Below are positions 17,447 through 25,711 of a stretch of DNA of 64,000 bases, piece after piece. The stretch spans positions 582,001 through 646,000 of the forward strand of contig NZ_CP022190.1 in the NCBI RefSeq assembly GCF_003111685.1, written 5' to 3'. The translations under genes and the position numbers were made by a program. The notes under the pieces were generated by a model that saw only the letters and a program-made list of their open reading frames with translations, was not told where the DNA came from and ran no database searches. This stretch comes from Alloyangia pacifica (lineage in GTDB: Bacteria > Pseudomonadota > Alphaproteobacteria > Rhodobacterales > Rhodobacteraceae). The first letter of the stretch is position 1. Every line of letters begins with the position of its first letter.

Positions 17447-18402
17447 TCGAGCACCATTCGCGGGAAGTAGAAGGAGACGACCCAGTTGGGCATGTCGACG
17501 ATTTCGGAGATGCGCAGATCGCCGCAGGTCGAGACCAGCATATAGGCATCCACTGCCGACATGCCGTGCTTGGCCGTGAGCAGGTCGATCATGCCCGCTA
17601 CCGCGTCGCGCGCGCCGCTCATCAGGTCGGGCCCGATCCCGGTCGTGACCTCGTAGCCCTTCTGGTCGAGGTGGTTGGTCACTGGCCCCGGCGTGGTGAA
17701 CCGCGGCATCTTGAGGTTCGCCCCCTTCACCAGATCGAGCGTCAGCGTCACATCCATCGGGCTTTCGATCGCCGTGCCGCAGACCTCGCCATCGCCCTGC
17801 GCCGCGTGGGTATCGCCCACGGAGAACAGCGCGCCCGCGACTTCAACCGGCAGGTACAGCTCTGTCCCGGCGGCCAGGTCGCGGATGTCGAGATTGCCGC
17901 CCGTGCGCCGCGGCGGCACGATGGAATGCAGCCCGGGTTCGGCCAGCGCCACGCCTATGGTGCCGGTGAAGGGCTTGAGCGGCACGCGCCCCATGTCGCC
18001 CCAAAGCGCCGGAGCGAGGCTTTGCGCGTCATACTTCCAGATCGTCAGCGCCGGATCCTGAAACTGGTCCGCCAGCAGGCCGAAGCCCGGTATATTGGCT
18101 GTCCAGCCCCAGGCCGACCCCTCCTGCTCGCGCGGGGCAAAACCCTCGAGCGTGATCTTCAGCGCGTCGCCCGGTTCTGCGCCATCGATGTAAATGGGGC
18201 CGGAAACCGGGTTGATCTTGCCGAAGTCAAGCGTCCTGACGTCCTCAACGGTGCTCGACGGGCCAAGCTGGCCCGCCGAAGAATCCATGCAGTTGAAGCA
18301 GATCGTCGTTCCGGGCGCGACCGTCTCGACCGGGGCAATGGAATTGTCCCAGCCGAAATGGTGCTGCGCGCCGTGGATCGTGTAATCACAGGCCTTGCAC
18401 AT
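17443..18402 (-). CDS. fmdA: Acetamidase/formamidase family protein
   Basis: A 319-residue FmdA/AmdA-family amidohydrolase, which hydrolyses short-chain amides such as formamide or acetamide to the acid plus ammonia. Visible family blocks are HHFGWDNSIAPV near the N-terminus, HSIVPPRRTGGNLDIRDL and GDTHAAQGDGEVCGTAIE, whose His and Asp residues are conserved in the family. It lacks a signal peptide and is cytoplasmic. It lies between the binding protein and ATPase genes of a Dpp-type transporter, in an operon headed by AmiC- and AmiR-like genes, which supports amide uptake and hydrolysis as the operon's task. Confidence 0.92.
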   Translation of the reverse strand: MCKACDYTIHGAQHHFGWDNSIAPVETVAPGTTICFNCMDSSAGQLGPSSTVEDVRTLDFGKINPVSGPIYIDGAEPGDALKITLEGFAPREQEGSAWGWTANIPGFGLLADQFQDPALTIWKYDAQSLAPALWGDMGRVPLKPFTGTIGVALAEPGLHSIVPPRRTGGNLDIRDLAAGTELYLPVEVAGALFSVGDTHAAQGDGEVCGTAIESPMDVTLTLDLVKGANLKMPRFTTPGPVTNHLDQKGYEVTTGIGPDLMSGARDAVAGMIDLLTAKHGMSAVDAYMLVSTCGDLRISEIVDMPNWVVSFYFPRMVLE

Positions 18403-18406
18403 GCGC

Positions 18407-20026
18407 TTACTCGGTCACGTAGACGTAGTCGTAGTTGACCGGGATCGAGACCGGGTCGACATAGAGCGCATCCGCGCCGCCCATGCGCTCGGACTTGACG
18501 GTGTAGCGCTGCTCGTTGAACACCGGGACCCAGGGGGCCTGCTCCATGACCTTCATGTAGACGTCGGACCACATGTCCAGGCGCTCCGGGGCCGACGGGT
18601 CGGTCATGCTGTCGGCGGCGGTGGCCATGGCGTCGATGCTCTCGTCGCAGAACTTGGACCAGTTCCAGCCGCCTTCGCCCGCACCGGCACACCCCAGGAT
18701 CGGGCCGTAGAAGTTCGACGGGTCCGGGAAGTCCGCGATCCATGCCATGCCACCGGACCAGATCATCGGCGCTTCGCCCGCGCCGCCTGCCTCGATGACG
18801 TTCGCCTGCGCGAGAGAGCGGATCTCGACGTCCACGCCGATGGCCTTCAGGTCCTGCTGGATCGCCTGCGCGATACGCGGGTTCGGGTCCGTGTTCATCA
18901 CGAACAGCTCGGTGGAGAAGCCATCATCAAGGCCGGCCTCTGCCAGTTTGGCCTTGGCGGCCTCGACGTCGAAGGCATAGCCTTCGTAGCCGTCTGTGTA
19001 GCCCGGCATCGAGGGCGGCAGTGGCTGGGTCGCGGGCACGGCGCGGCCGTTGATGATCTGGGTGATGCGGTCCTTGTTGATCGCCATGTTGATGGCTTCG
19101 CGCACGGGCAGCTTGTCGAGCGGCTCGATGCCGACGTTCAGCGTGATGTAGCCGGTGTGCAGCTGGCCGCCTTCGACCACGCGCGCGGCCTGCGCCGGGT
19201 CCCCCATGACTTCCTGGAATTTTGCCGGGGGGATGCCGTCGCCGGGCACATCTACCTCGCCGTTCTGAAGGCGCAGAAGGGCGACGATGGGCTCCTGGCC
19301 CACTTCAAACGTCACGCCATCCAGATACGGCACGCCATCGCGCCAGTAGTCCTCGTTCTTTTCGAAGACGAGCCGCTGACCGATGGTCCACTCCCCGAGC
19401 TTGAAAGCGCCGGTGCCGACGGGATGCTTGCCGAAATCGGTGCCATGCTCGGCCACGGCCTCCTGCGGTACGACGGAGGCAAAGTTCAGCGCCATCACGT
19501 GCAGGAAGGTCGCGTCGGGCCGCGACAGGGTGATCTTGACCGTCGAGGGGTCGACCACTTCGACGCCTGCCAGCGTATCCGCCTCGCCCGAGGCCATGGC
19601 ATCATAGCCCGCGATGGAGGCAAAGAAGCCTGCGCCGGGCGATTGGGTTTCGGGGTTGGTCACGCGATCGAGCGAGTATTTCACGTCCTCCGCGGTCATC
19701 TCGCGCCCGTTGTGGAAGGTCACGCCCTTGCGCAGGGTGAAGGTGAAGACCGTGCCATCCTCGGAGATCTCGTAGCTCTCGGCGAGGCCGGGGCGCAGCT
19801 CGGTCGTGCCGGGAACGTAATCCATCAGCCCGTCGAAAAGGGATTTGATCATCGACCAGTTCTGCCAGTCGTAACCGATTGCCGGGTCGAGCGTGGCCAC
19901 ATCGTCCTTGTAGGTGACGGTGATCATGCCGCCCGGCGTGGCATCGGGATCAGCGGTGTAGCCCTCGGCAAAGCCGGGCAGAGCCGAGGCCGCCAGCAAA
20001 GCAGTGGAGAGAAGTAGTTTTTTCAT
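18407..20026 (-). CDS. Dpp-type ABC transporter substrate-binding protein
   Basis: A 539-residue secreted protein of SBP_bac_5 (peptide/nickel/opine class). The true start is the ATG at about 20026, opening MKKLLLSTALLAASALPGFAEG, a Sec signal; the frame is open upstream but non-homologous. Family segments LRPGLAESYEISEDGTVFTFTLRKGVTFHNG and KHPVGTGAFKL are present. It is encoded between the permease pair and the acetamidase gene. In this context the ligand is more likely an amide or urea-like compound than a peptide. Confidence 0.92.
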   Translation of the reverse strand: MKKLLLSTALLAASALPGFAEGYTADPDATPGGMITVTYKDDVATLDPAIGYDWQNWSMIKSLFDGLMDYVPGTTELRPGLAESYEISEDGTVFTFTLRKGVTFHNGREMTAEDVKYSLDRVTNPETQSPGAGFFASIAGYDAMASGEADTLAGVEVVDPSTVKITLSRPDATFLHVMALNFASVVPQEAVAEHGTDFGKHPVGTGAFKLGEWTIGQRLVFEKNEDYWRDGVPYLDGVTFEVGQEPIVALLRLQNGEVDVPGDGIPPAKFQEVMGDPAQAARVVEGGQLHTGYITLNVGIEPLDKLPVREAINMAINKDRITQIINGRAVPATQPLPPSMPGYTDGYEGYAFDVEAAKAKLAEAGLDDGFSTELFVMNTDPNPRIAQAIQQDLKAIGVDVEIRSLAQANVIEAGGAGEAPMIWSGGMAWIADFPDPSNFYGPILGCAGAGEGGWNWSKFCDESIDAMATAADSMTDPSAPERLDMWSDVYMKVMEQAPWVPVFNEQRYTVKSERMGGADALYVDPVSIPVNYDYVYVTE

Positions 20027-20069
20027 GATCGTTCCCTGTTGGTTTAAAGTTGAAGAAGATGCCCAGGGA

Positions 20070-20990
20070 TCAGCGCAACTTGATGCGCGGGTCGATGAGC
20101 GGGGTAATGAGATCGGCGAGCAGGTTGCCCAGCACGATGGCCGTGGCAGACACCATGGTGACGCCCATGATGATCGGGATGTCGACGCGCTGGATCGCCT
20201 GCCACGCGAGCTGGCCGATGCCGGGCCAGCCGAACACGCTTTCGACAACGACGATGCCGCCCATGAAGATGCCGATATCGATGCCGATCATGGCGATGAT
20301 GGGCAGGATGGCGTTGGGCAGCGCATGGCGCATCAGGACCTTCGAGCGCTTCAGCCCTTTGGCGCGTGCGGTGCGGATGTAGTCCTGCCGCAACACCTCG
20401 ACCATGCTGGAGCGCATCATGCGGGAATACCAGCCGGACCCCATGATCCCCAGCGTCACCGCCGGCAGAACGAGATGCGCAAAGGTGCCGTACCCGCCAA
20501 TGGGGAACCATCCAAGCAGCACCGCGAACACATAGAGCAACAGTAGGCCCACCACGAACTGCGGCGCAGAGACCGCGACGAAGGACGTCAGCATCAGCCC
20601 CTGGTCGAGCGGCTTGCCTCTATAGAGGGCGGCCACGATGCCAAGCGTGAGCCCGATCAGAAGCTCGCAGAAGATCCCGCCGGCCATCAACAGCAGCGAG
20701 GCGGGCAGACGCGCGGCGATCAGCGTCGAGACCTCGGTCTTCTGCAGGTAGCTGCGTCCCATGTCACCTTGAACAAGGCCCGACAGGTAGCGCCAGTATT
20801 GCACGAGCATCGGCTGGTCGAGCCCCAGTTGCTGGCGGATGTTCTCGACCGTTTGCGCCGTAGCCGACCGCCCGGCGATCTGGCGCACCGGGTCGGCGGG
20901 CAGCACGTAGAGCAGCACGAAGGTGATGAAACTGACGCCCAGCAGGATCAGCAAGGATTGGATGATGCGGCGAAACAGGTAACCGGGCAT
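20070..20990 (-). CDS. Dpp-type ABC transporter permease (DppB-like)
   Basis: A 306-residue permease with six helices. I start it at ATG 20990 (MPGYLFRRIIQSLLILLGVSFITF), the normal DppB N-terminus; the open frame extends well upstream in the region of the DppC gene but without homology. Contains the GLDQPMLVQYW segment of DppB proteins and the EAA loop DYIRTARAKGLKRSKVLMRHALPNAILPI. Its start base overlaps the end of the DppC-like gene. Confidence 0.93.
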   Translation of the reverse strand: MPGYLFRRIIQSLLILLGVSFITFVLLYVLPADPVRQIAGRSATAQTVENIRQQLGLDQPMLVQYWRYLSGLVQGDMGRSYLQKTEVSTLIAARLPASLLLMAGGIFCELLIGLTLGIVAALYRGKPLDQGLMLTSFVAVSAPQFVVGLLLLYVFAVLLGWFPIGGYGTFAHLVLPAVTLGIMGSGWYSRMMRSSMVEVLRQDYIRTARAKGLKRSKVLMRHALPNAILPIIAMIGIDIGIFMGGIVVVESVFGWPGIGQLAWQAIQRVDIPIIMGVTMVSATAIVLGNLLADLITPLIDPRIKLR

Positions 20991-21880
20991 CAGTCGTTTC
21001 CCCTTTGGGTCGGATCGAGCACGTCGCGCAGCGCGTCGCCCACGAGGTTGAAGGCCAGCGCCAGCAGCAGGATCGCCGCGCCCGGGATGAAGACCAGCCA
21101 GGGTGCAGCCTGGAAATAGGTCTGGTTCTCGAAGATGATGTTGCCCCAGCTGGGCGTCGGCGGCTGAACACCGACCCCGAGAAAGCTGAGGGTCGCCTCG
21201 AGCAGCACGGTGACAGAGATCCCCAGCGTGCCCCAGACGATCAGCGTCGGGATGAGGTGCGGGAGGATATGCTTGAACAGGATGCGCGACCGGGACGCAC
21301 CCAGCGTCTTTTCGGCGGCGATGAATTCGCGCTCTGCCAGCGAGGTGGTCTCGGTATAGACCACCCGCGCCGTCTGTACCCAGTTGACCAGCGCAATCAC
21401 CATGGCCACGATCCAAAGCGACGGCTGGAAGATCGCCGCGAGACAGATCGCAAGCAACAGGGCCGGGAAGGCCATCATCAGGTCGGTGAACCGCATCAGC
21501 ACGGCCCCGACCCAACCGCGGACGTACCCCGCGAGCACGCCCACCAGTGTTCCTATGACCAGCGCGACGCCATTGGCGACCACACCGATGATGAGCGAGG
21601 TCTGCGCGCCGTAGAGCATCCTGCTGAACAAGTCGCGGCCCAGCAGGTCCGTTCCCATGAGAAAGTCGCCCCCTGGCGGCATGGGCTCGCCGTAGAGCGT
21701 CAGCCCCTCGAACAGCTGTTCGTCAGGTGCGTAGGGCGCGATCCACGGTGCAAGGGCCGCACCCCCTACCACCAGCGTGATGATCGCAAGCCCGAAGAGC
21801 GCGAGCTTGCGGCGCAAGAGCCGCCGCAGGGCGCTGGCCGGAGAGGCGGTTGGTGTCGCTTGTACCGTCGTGTCAGCCAT
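20990..21880 (-). CDS. Dpp-type ABC transporter permease (DppC-like)
   Basis: A 296-residue permease with a DppC-type N-terminus (LRRLLRRKLALFGLAIITLVV) and the family segment LMGTDLLGRDLFSRMLYGAQTSL, plus the EAA loop REFIAAEKTLGASRSRILFKHILPH. I start it at ATG 21880 with AAGGA upstream; this overlaps the end of the AmiR-like gene by eight bases, showing tight coupling. Confidence 0.93.
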   Translation of the reverse strand: MADTTVQATPTASPASALRRLLRRKLALFGLAIITLVVGGAALAPWIAPYAPDEQLFEGLTLYGEPMPPGGDFLMGTDLLGRDLFSRMLYGAQTSLIIGVVANGVALVIGTLVGVLAGYVRGWVGAVLMRFTDLMMAFPALLLAICLAAIFQPSLWIVAMVIALVNWVQTARVVYTETTSLAEREFIAAEKTLGASRSRILFKHILPHLIPTLIVWGTLGISVTVLLEATLSFLGVGVQPPTPSWGNIIFENQTYFQAAPWLVFIPGAAILLLALAFNLVGDALRDVLDPTQRGND

Positions 21881-22472
21881 GATCCTTGTCCGTCCTTCCA
21901 TCGCTGACCGAGGCCACGATCCTTGCGGCGGCCTCCTCGAAGCTGACGCGCCACGCCATCGCCATGCCGCGCAGCTGTTCGTAGGCCTCGTTTTCAGTTT
22001 TTCCGCGCGTCGCCAGCACGGCCACTGCCTGCACCACGGTCTGCCGCTGGCCGAGGCGCTGGCGCAGATTTTGGATTTCGCCAGCCAAGCCGATCCGCGC
22101 ATCGAAGGTCGCCCGCGCGATCAGAAGCGCTGAATAGACACCGTTGTCGCCGACAGGCTTGAGGATCTGCGCATCGACACCGAAGTTCATCAGCCATTCG
22201 ATGCGACCGGGCGCTTCGGACCCGATCAGCGCGATGGTCGGAAGCGGCGCGTCGCCCGGGCGCCAGGGAAACTGGTCGTCAAAGGCGGTGTCCACATCGA
22301 TGAAGAGAAAGTCGGCGCCGCGCACCGAGGCCGGAAGCTCCGGCCAGCAACACTCGACGTGCAGCCCCACCGCTTCCAACTGGCGGACCAGCGCGGTCAC
22401 GTTGGCATGTGGCCGGTGCAGGATCACCGCGCGCGCGCCGCCCAGTTCGGGAATGCTCAGACGCCCTCTCAT
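21873..22472 (-). CDS. amiR: AmiR-like ANTAR-domain antitermination regulator
   Basis: A 199-residue protein starting at ATG 22472, overlapping the AmiC-like stop by four bases. Residues about 1-125 form a receiver-like domain without the usual phospho-acceptor arrangement, as in Pseudomonas AmiR. A coiled-coil linker (GEIQNLRQRLGQRQ) leads to an ANTAR RNA-binding domain at about 135-190 with the conserved pattern QAVAVLATRGKTENEAYEQLRGMAM. AmiR proteins prevent transcription termination in a leader RNA and are held inactive by AmiC until an amide binds. A strong terminator-like hairpin sits in the leader of this same operon, which gives the protein an obvious target. Confidence 0.9.
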   Translation of the reverse strand: MRGRLSIPELGGARAVILHRPHANVTALVRQLEAVGLHVECCWPELPASVRGADFLFIDVDTAFDDQFPWRPGDAPLPTIALIGSEAPGRIEWLMNFGVDAQILKPVGDNGVYSALLIARATFDARIGLAGEIQNLRQRLGQRQTVVQAVAVLATRGKTENEAYEQLRGMAMAWRVSFEEAAARIVASVSDGRTDKDHG

Positions 22473-23569
22473 CGTACCACCCGCAGCATCGGTTGTGGCC
22501 GCTGCGTCGACTGCGTCAGGTAAGGATCGCCTTCGATCGGTGCGTGGGTCTCGATCGGGACAAATCTGCCGTTGCGCACCGCGGCGATGGCCACTGGCAG
22601 CGCAACGTGATGGGTGCGCGGGCTGATCCCCACCGATGCCGCGCGCGGCATGGCCAGAAGCTCGGGCAGGCTCAGGGCCTCGGCGTCCGGCACGCTCGCC
22701 AACAGGCGGGCCAGCATCATGACAGAGGCGTGCGCCGCCGCCTCGAAAGATGATCCGAAATCGAAACGCCCCTCGTTGCCCGGCAGCGCGGGGGCCATGC
22801 CCTTGAACCATGGACCGGCGGCGATGACCCCCTCTGCCGCGGCGCCCATGGCGCCCAGTTCGGCCTCGGTCATGTTGCACGACAGGACCGGGCACGCGTT
22901 GTCGCCGAAGGCGGGATCGTCCGCGCGCAGCTGCGCCATTGCCTCGAGAAACGCATATTGCGACGGACCGATCAGCTGGTTCAGGACAAAGTCCGGCTTC
23001 AATGCGGCGATTTCATCGACAAGGCGGGCGATGTCTGTCGATCCGATCGGCACGTACCGTTCGCCAAGGACAGGCGCGCCGCGCTTCGCGCTGACCTCGC
23101 GGGCGATGCGGTTCATTTCCCAGCCCCAGATATAATTCGATCCCGTCAGGTAGGACCGGCTGCCATAGGCTGCGAAGGCGTGCTCGAGCAGCGGCAGCAA
23201 GTGCTGGTTGGGGCAGGCATGGGCATAGACCACGCGGTCAGAGGACTCGAACCCCTCGTAGGGCGTGGGATACCACAGCACGCCTCCCAGCCTCTCAAGG
23301 CTGGGGATCACTTCCTTGCGGCTCCAACTGGTTGTGCAGCCGATCACATGCCGCGCCGAGCTGTTTTTCAGGATGTCTTCGCACAGCGGTGCATAGGCAT
23401 CGATATCGCCGCCCGGGTCACGCTCCACCGGACAGAAGACCATATCTATCTCAACATCGTCATTGACCTGCTCGATTGCCTTCAGCGCGCCTTCGCGACT
23501 GGCCTGCCCCATGAGCCGGTAGGGACCGGAGGTTGAGAAGAGAAGTCCTATGTCGATACTGCGGATCAC
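22469..23569 (-). CDS. amiC: AmiC-like amide sensor (periplasmic-binding-protein fold, cytoplasmic)
   Basis: A 366-residue protein of the AmiC/urea-amide binding family (Peripla_BP type). I start it at GTG 23569 (read as MIRSIDIGLLFSTSGPY) because AGGAG lies 8 bases upstream and this is where homology begins. There is no signal peptide, as expected for a cytoplasmic sensor and unlike transport binding proteins. Family blocks include IGCTTSWSRKEVIPSLER, LTGSNYIWGWEMNR and VLSCNMTEAE. It heads the operon amiC-amiR-dppC-dppB-SBP-fmdA-dppDF. It would bind an amide and release the AmiR partner. Confidence 0.9.
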   Translation of the reverse strand: MIRSIDIGLLFSTSGPYRLMGQASREGALKAIEQVNDDVEIDMVFCPVERDPGGDIDAYAPLCEDILKNSSARHVIGCTTSWSRKEVIPSLERLGGVLWYPTPYEGFESSDRVVYAHACPNQHLLPLLEHAFAAYGSRSYLTGSNYIWGWEMNRIAREVSAKRGAPVLGERYVPIGSTDIARLVDEIAALKPDFVLNQLIGPSQYAFLEAMAQLRADDPAFGDNACPVLSCNMTEAELGAMGAAAEGVIAAGPWFKGMAPALPGNEGRFDFGSSFEAAAHASVMMLARLLASVPDAEALSLPELLAMPRAASVGISPRTHHVALPVAIAAVRNGRFVPIETHAPIEGDPYLTQSTQRPQPMLRVVR

Positions 23570-23580
23570 GCGGCGCTCCT

Positions 23581-23642
23581 GAAACGAAAAACGCCCCGCA
23601 CCCAGCGTGTGTCGCGAAGACAGACCGAAGGGTGCGAGGCGC
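23581..23642 (-). terminator. Leader terminator/attenuator upstream of the amide operon
   Basis: On the minus strand a 13-base stem (GCGCCTCGCACCC with GGGTGCGGGGCGT, all paired, two G-U wobbles) encloses a 26-base loop containing a smaller UGUC-UUCGC-GACA hairpin, and is followed by TTTTCGTTTC. It ends about 12 bases before the amiC start. Its place between a possible promoter (TTGACA on the minus strand, 23692-23687, with only a weak -10) and the first gene is that of an attenuator rather than an end-of-operon terminator. The likely antiterminator is the ANTAR protein encoded at 21873-22472. Confidence 0.65.
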
Positions 23643-23699
23643 TTTTGCCAATATGTTGCCTCTTGTCTGCGCAAACCTGCGGAGGCTGTCAAAATGTTT

Positions 23700-24294
23700 C
23701 AGGGTCTGGATGCGGCACTTTCGGCAGGTGCGCTTAATTATTGTGCGTCCAATGCGGTCAGGGCGCTCGCAAATGGGGCAGGGCGCCACCCGGCACTTGC
23801 AGCAGCGGCGCGCGACGCCACAGGCCCTTTCCAATCGCTGCCGGCGTGCGGACGATGGCGGATGCAGAATTGCTGGATGAGTCGGAAGCGGTTTTTCCGG
23901 CTCTCGCGCGGTCTTCGGAACCCAGACGGCGCGGGATATCACGAGATTGCAATCCTGAAGAAAATGCACACCGACGTTCTCGCGAATGAAGGAGCGAGGT
24001 CTTGATGGCTGGTCGGAAGGTCTTCCTCGTCTAATTCGCGTTCGTCGTAGATGATCGCTGCGCGCTCCCGGGTGAAGCCGACCAATCGAGCCCCCCAGCG
24101 GGCCCAGACCGGCAGCAGCATCGCGCTGGGCAGCCTCAGCGTGCGAGCAGGCCCCCGGTCCACTAGCTCGACCTGCAGGTCCATCGCCGAGGAATTGATG
24201 AGGTCGGCCCGCGAAAAGGCCGTCGGCGTCAGGGTGGTATATTGGCGTCGGCGATCATAGATGGCTCTGGACTTTAGCCAGGAGCCGACAAGCA
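23700..24294. other. Gene-poor stretch between the amide operon and the sodium channel
   Basis: About 600 bases without a gene I can support. A minus-strand frame (24184 down to 23939, 82 codons, MDLQVELVDRGPARTL...) has protein-like composition but no ribosome-binding site and no family I recognise; it could be the tail of a degraded gene. Direct repeats GTGCG flank an AT-rich TTAATTATT at about 23730-23746, upstream of the amide-operon leader. Confidence 0.35.
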
Positions 24295-25116
24295 ATGCGC
24301 CAGCGCCTTTCCGATTTCCTTGATCGACCATCGACGCGTTACACGATCATGGGGGTCATCCTGTTCAACGCGATCATCCTGGGCATGGAAACCTCCGGAT
24401 CGGTCATGAATGCCGCGGGCGGGGTGATCGTCGCGCTGGATACGGCCTGCCTCGCGATCTTCGTGGCCGAACTGGCGGCCAAGCTCTACGCGCGCGGCCT
24501 GCGGTTCTTCCGCAGTGCCTGGAACATCTTCGATCTGCTCGTGGTCGGCATCGCGCTGGTGCCGGCCGCTGGGGCGCTGTCGGTGCTGCGAGCGCTGCGG
24601 ATCTTGCGGCTTCTGCGCGTGATCTCGGTCGCGCCGACATTGCGCCGCGTGGTCGAGGGCTTCATCTCAGCGCTGCCGGGCATGGCCTCGGTCTTCCTCC
24701 TGATGGGGGTGATCTTCTACATCGCTGCGGTGATCGCGACCAAGCTCTTCGCCGCGACCTTCCCCGAATGGTTCGGCTCGTTGGGCGGGTCGCTCTATAC
24801 GCTTTTCCAGGTCATGACGCTGGAGAGCTGGTCCATGGGCATCGTCCGGCCCGTGATGGAGGTCCACCCGCACGCCTGGATTTTCTTCGTTCCCTTCATC
24901 CTGATCACCACCTTTGCCGTGGTGAACCTTGTGGTCGGCCTGATCGTCAATTCGATGCAGGACGCCCACGCGGAGGAATCCAACGCCGCCACGGATACCT
25001 ACCGTGACGAGGTGATCCGCCGCCTGGCGGCAATCGAAGAGCATCTCAACGTGGCAAACGAAGGGACGGCGCAGCGCGTCGCCGAGCCTGGGACTGGTGC
25101 GCGCGCGCGCGGATGA
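24295..25116 (+). CDS. Voltage-gated sodium channel, BacNav (NaChBac) family
   Basis: A 273-residue six-helix channel subunit. S1-S3 are at about 16-90. S4 (98-118) carries arginines every third residue (LRALRILRLLR) as the voltage sensor. S5 is at about 130-150. The pore loop at 170-181 contains TLESWSM, the selectivity filter of bacterial sodium channels. S6 is at about 195-220, followed by a neck and a C-terminal coiled-coil segment (YRDEVIRRLAAIEEHL) used for tetramer assembly. AGGAG lies about 10 bases before the start. Single gene. BacNav channels have been tied to motility, chemotaxis and pH homeostasis in marine and alkaliphilic bacteria. Confidence 0.95.
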   Translation: MRQRLSDFLDRPSTRYTIMGVILFNAIILGMETSGSVMNAAGGVIVALDTACLAIFVAELAAKLYARGLRFFRSAWNIFDLLVVGIALVPAAGALSVLRALRILRLLRVISVAPTLRRVVEGFISALPGMASVFLLMGVIFYIAAVIATKLFAATFPEWFGSLGGSLYTLFQVMTLESWSMGIVRPVMEVHPHAWIFFVPFILITTFAVVNLVVGLIVNSMQDAHAEESNAATDTYRDEVIRRLAAIEEHLNVANEGTAQRVAEPGTGARARG

Positions 25117-25644
25117 CGGCGTTGCCGGCGCGGAGCGGCTCGCTTCTGACCGAGGGACGGGGACCTTCGCAGGCCCGCACCCCGTTGCCGGGAACTGCGC
25201 ATGTGTCTGTTGCACGCGCGGAAACGCCATCGTCGGCCAGGCGCGCCTCGCTGCGCCTGTCACGCCCGCGAACTCGGTCATGGCGATCTGGTCGGCGTCG
25301 GTGACCGTCTTCTCGACCGCTGCGGACAGAGCGGCCACCCGGCCGGATCGGTCTCCGCAGGCCTGGTGTCTCTCGAAGCCCTATAACCCCGACCACAACC
25401 AACCCTAAGACGATCAGTCAAAGGATCAAGCCGAACATCATGGTCATGCCGCGGGCGGCCCCCTTGCGCGTGGTCGCGACCGAGCCCGGACGGAAGGGAT
25501 AAGGCGGCCAATCCCCGGCTCAGGGCATTGGGCGCGATGGCCAAGGGCCGGCAGGCGTCCGGAAGCAACCTTCGCGCGGGTCACGCCGGAGGGGCTGAGC
25601 GCCGAGGCTGCGCAGATCCTGGTCCTACGCCGTGCGAGTTTTTC
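25117..25644. other. Gene-free stretch before the copper operon
   Basis: About 530 bases with no convincing gene. Open frames on the minus strand are mainly antisense continuations and are Arg/Pro-rich. I looked for a cueR-type MerR regulator gene here and saw none. Confidence 0.4.
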
Positions 25645-25675
25645 TTGACCTTCCCCCTGCTGGAACCCCCAAGTC
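25645..25675 (+). promoter_or_regulatory. CueR-type copper-responsive promoter
   Basis: TTGACC (-35, 25645-25650) overlaps the half-site ACCTTCC. Seven bases (CCCTGCT) and then GGAACCC follow; the consensus CueR dyad is ACCTTCC-N7-GGAAGGT. The sequence from 25644 is nearly the same as the E. coli copA promoter up to GGAA. A 19-base spacer places a weak -10 (CAAGTC) at 25670-25675, as expected for a MerR-family activator that untwists an over-long spacer. The right half-site is degenerate. The copA start is at 25712 with a GGAGG just before it. Confidence 0.7.
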
Positions 25676-25711
25676 ATCGTGGGACACTGACACCCGCGCC
25701 CGGAGGTTCTT

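Noticed and set aside
23460..23969. Minus-strand frame with clustered cysteines (CCKC, CPIC, CRKC) that could look like a zinc protein
   Set aside because: It overlaps the leader hairpin and the start of the amiC-like gene, has no ribosome-binding site, and the residues around the cysteines are random in character.
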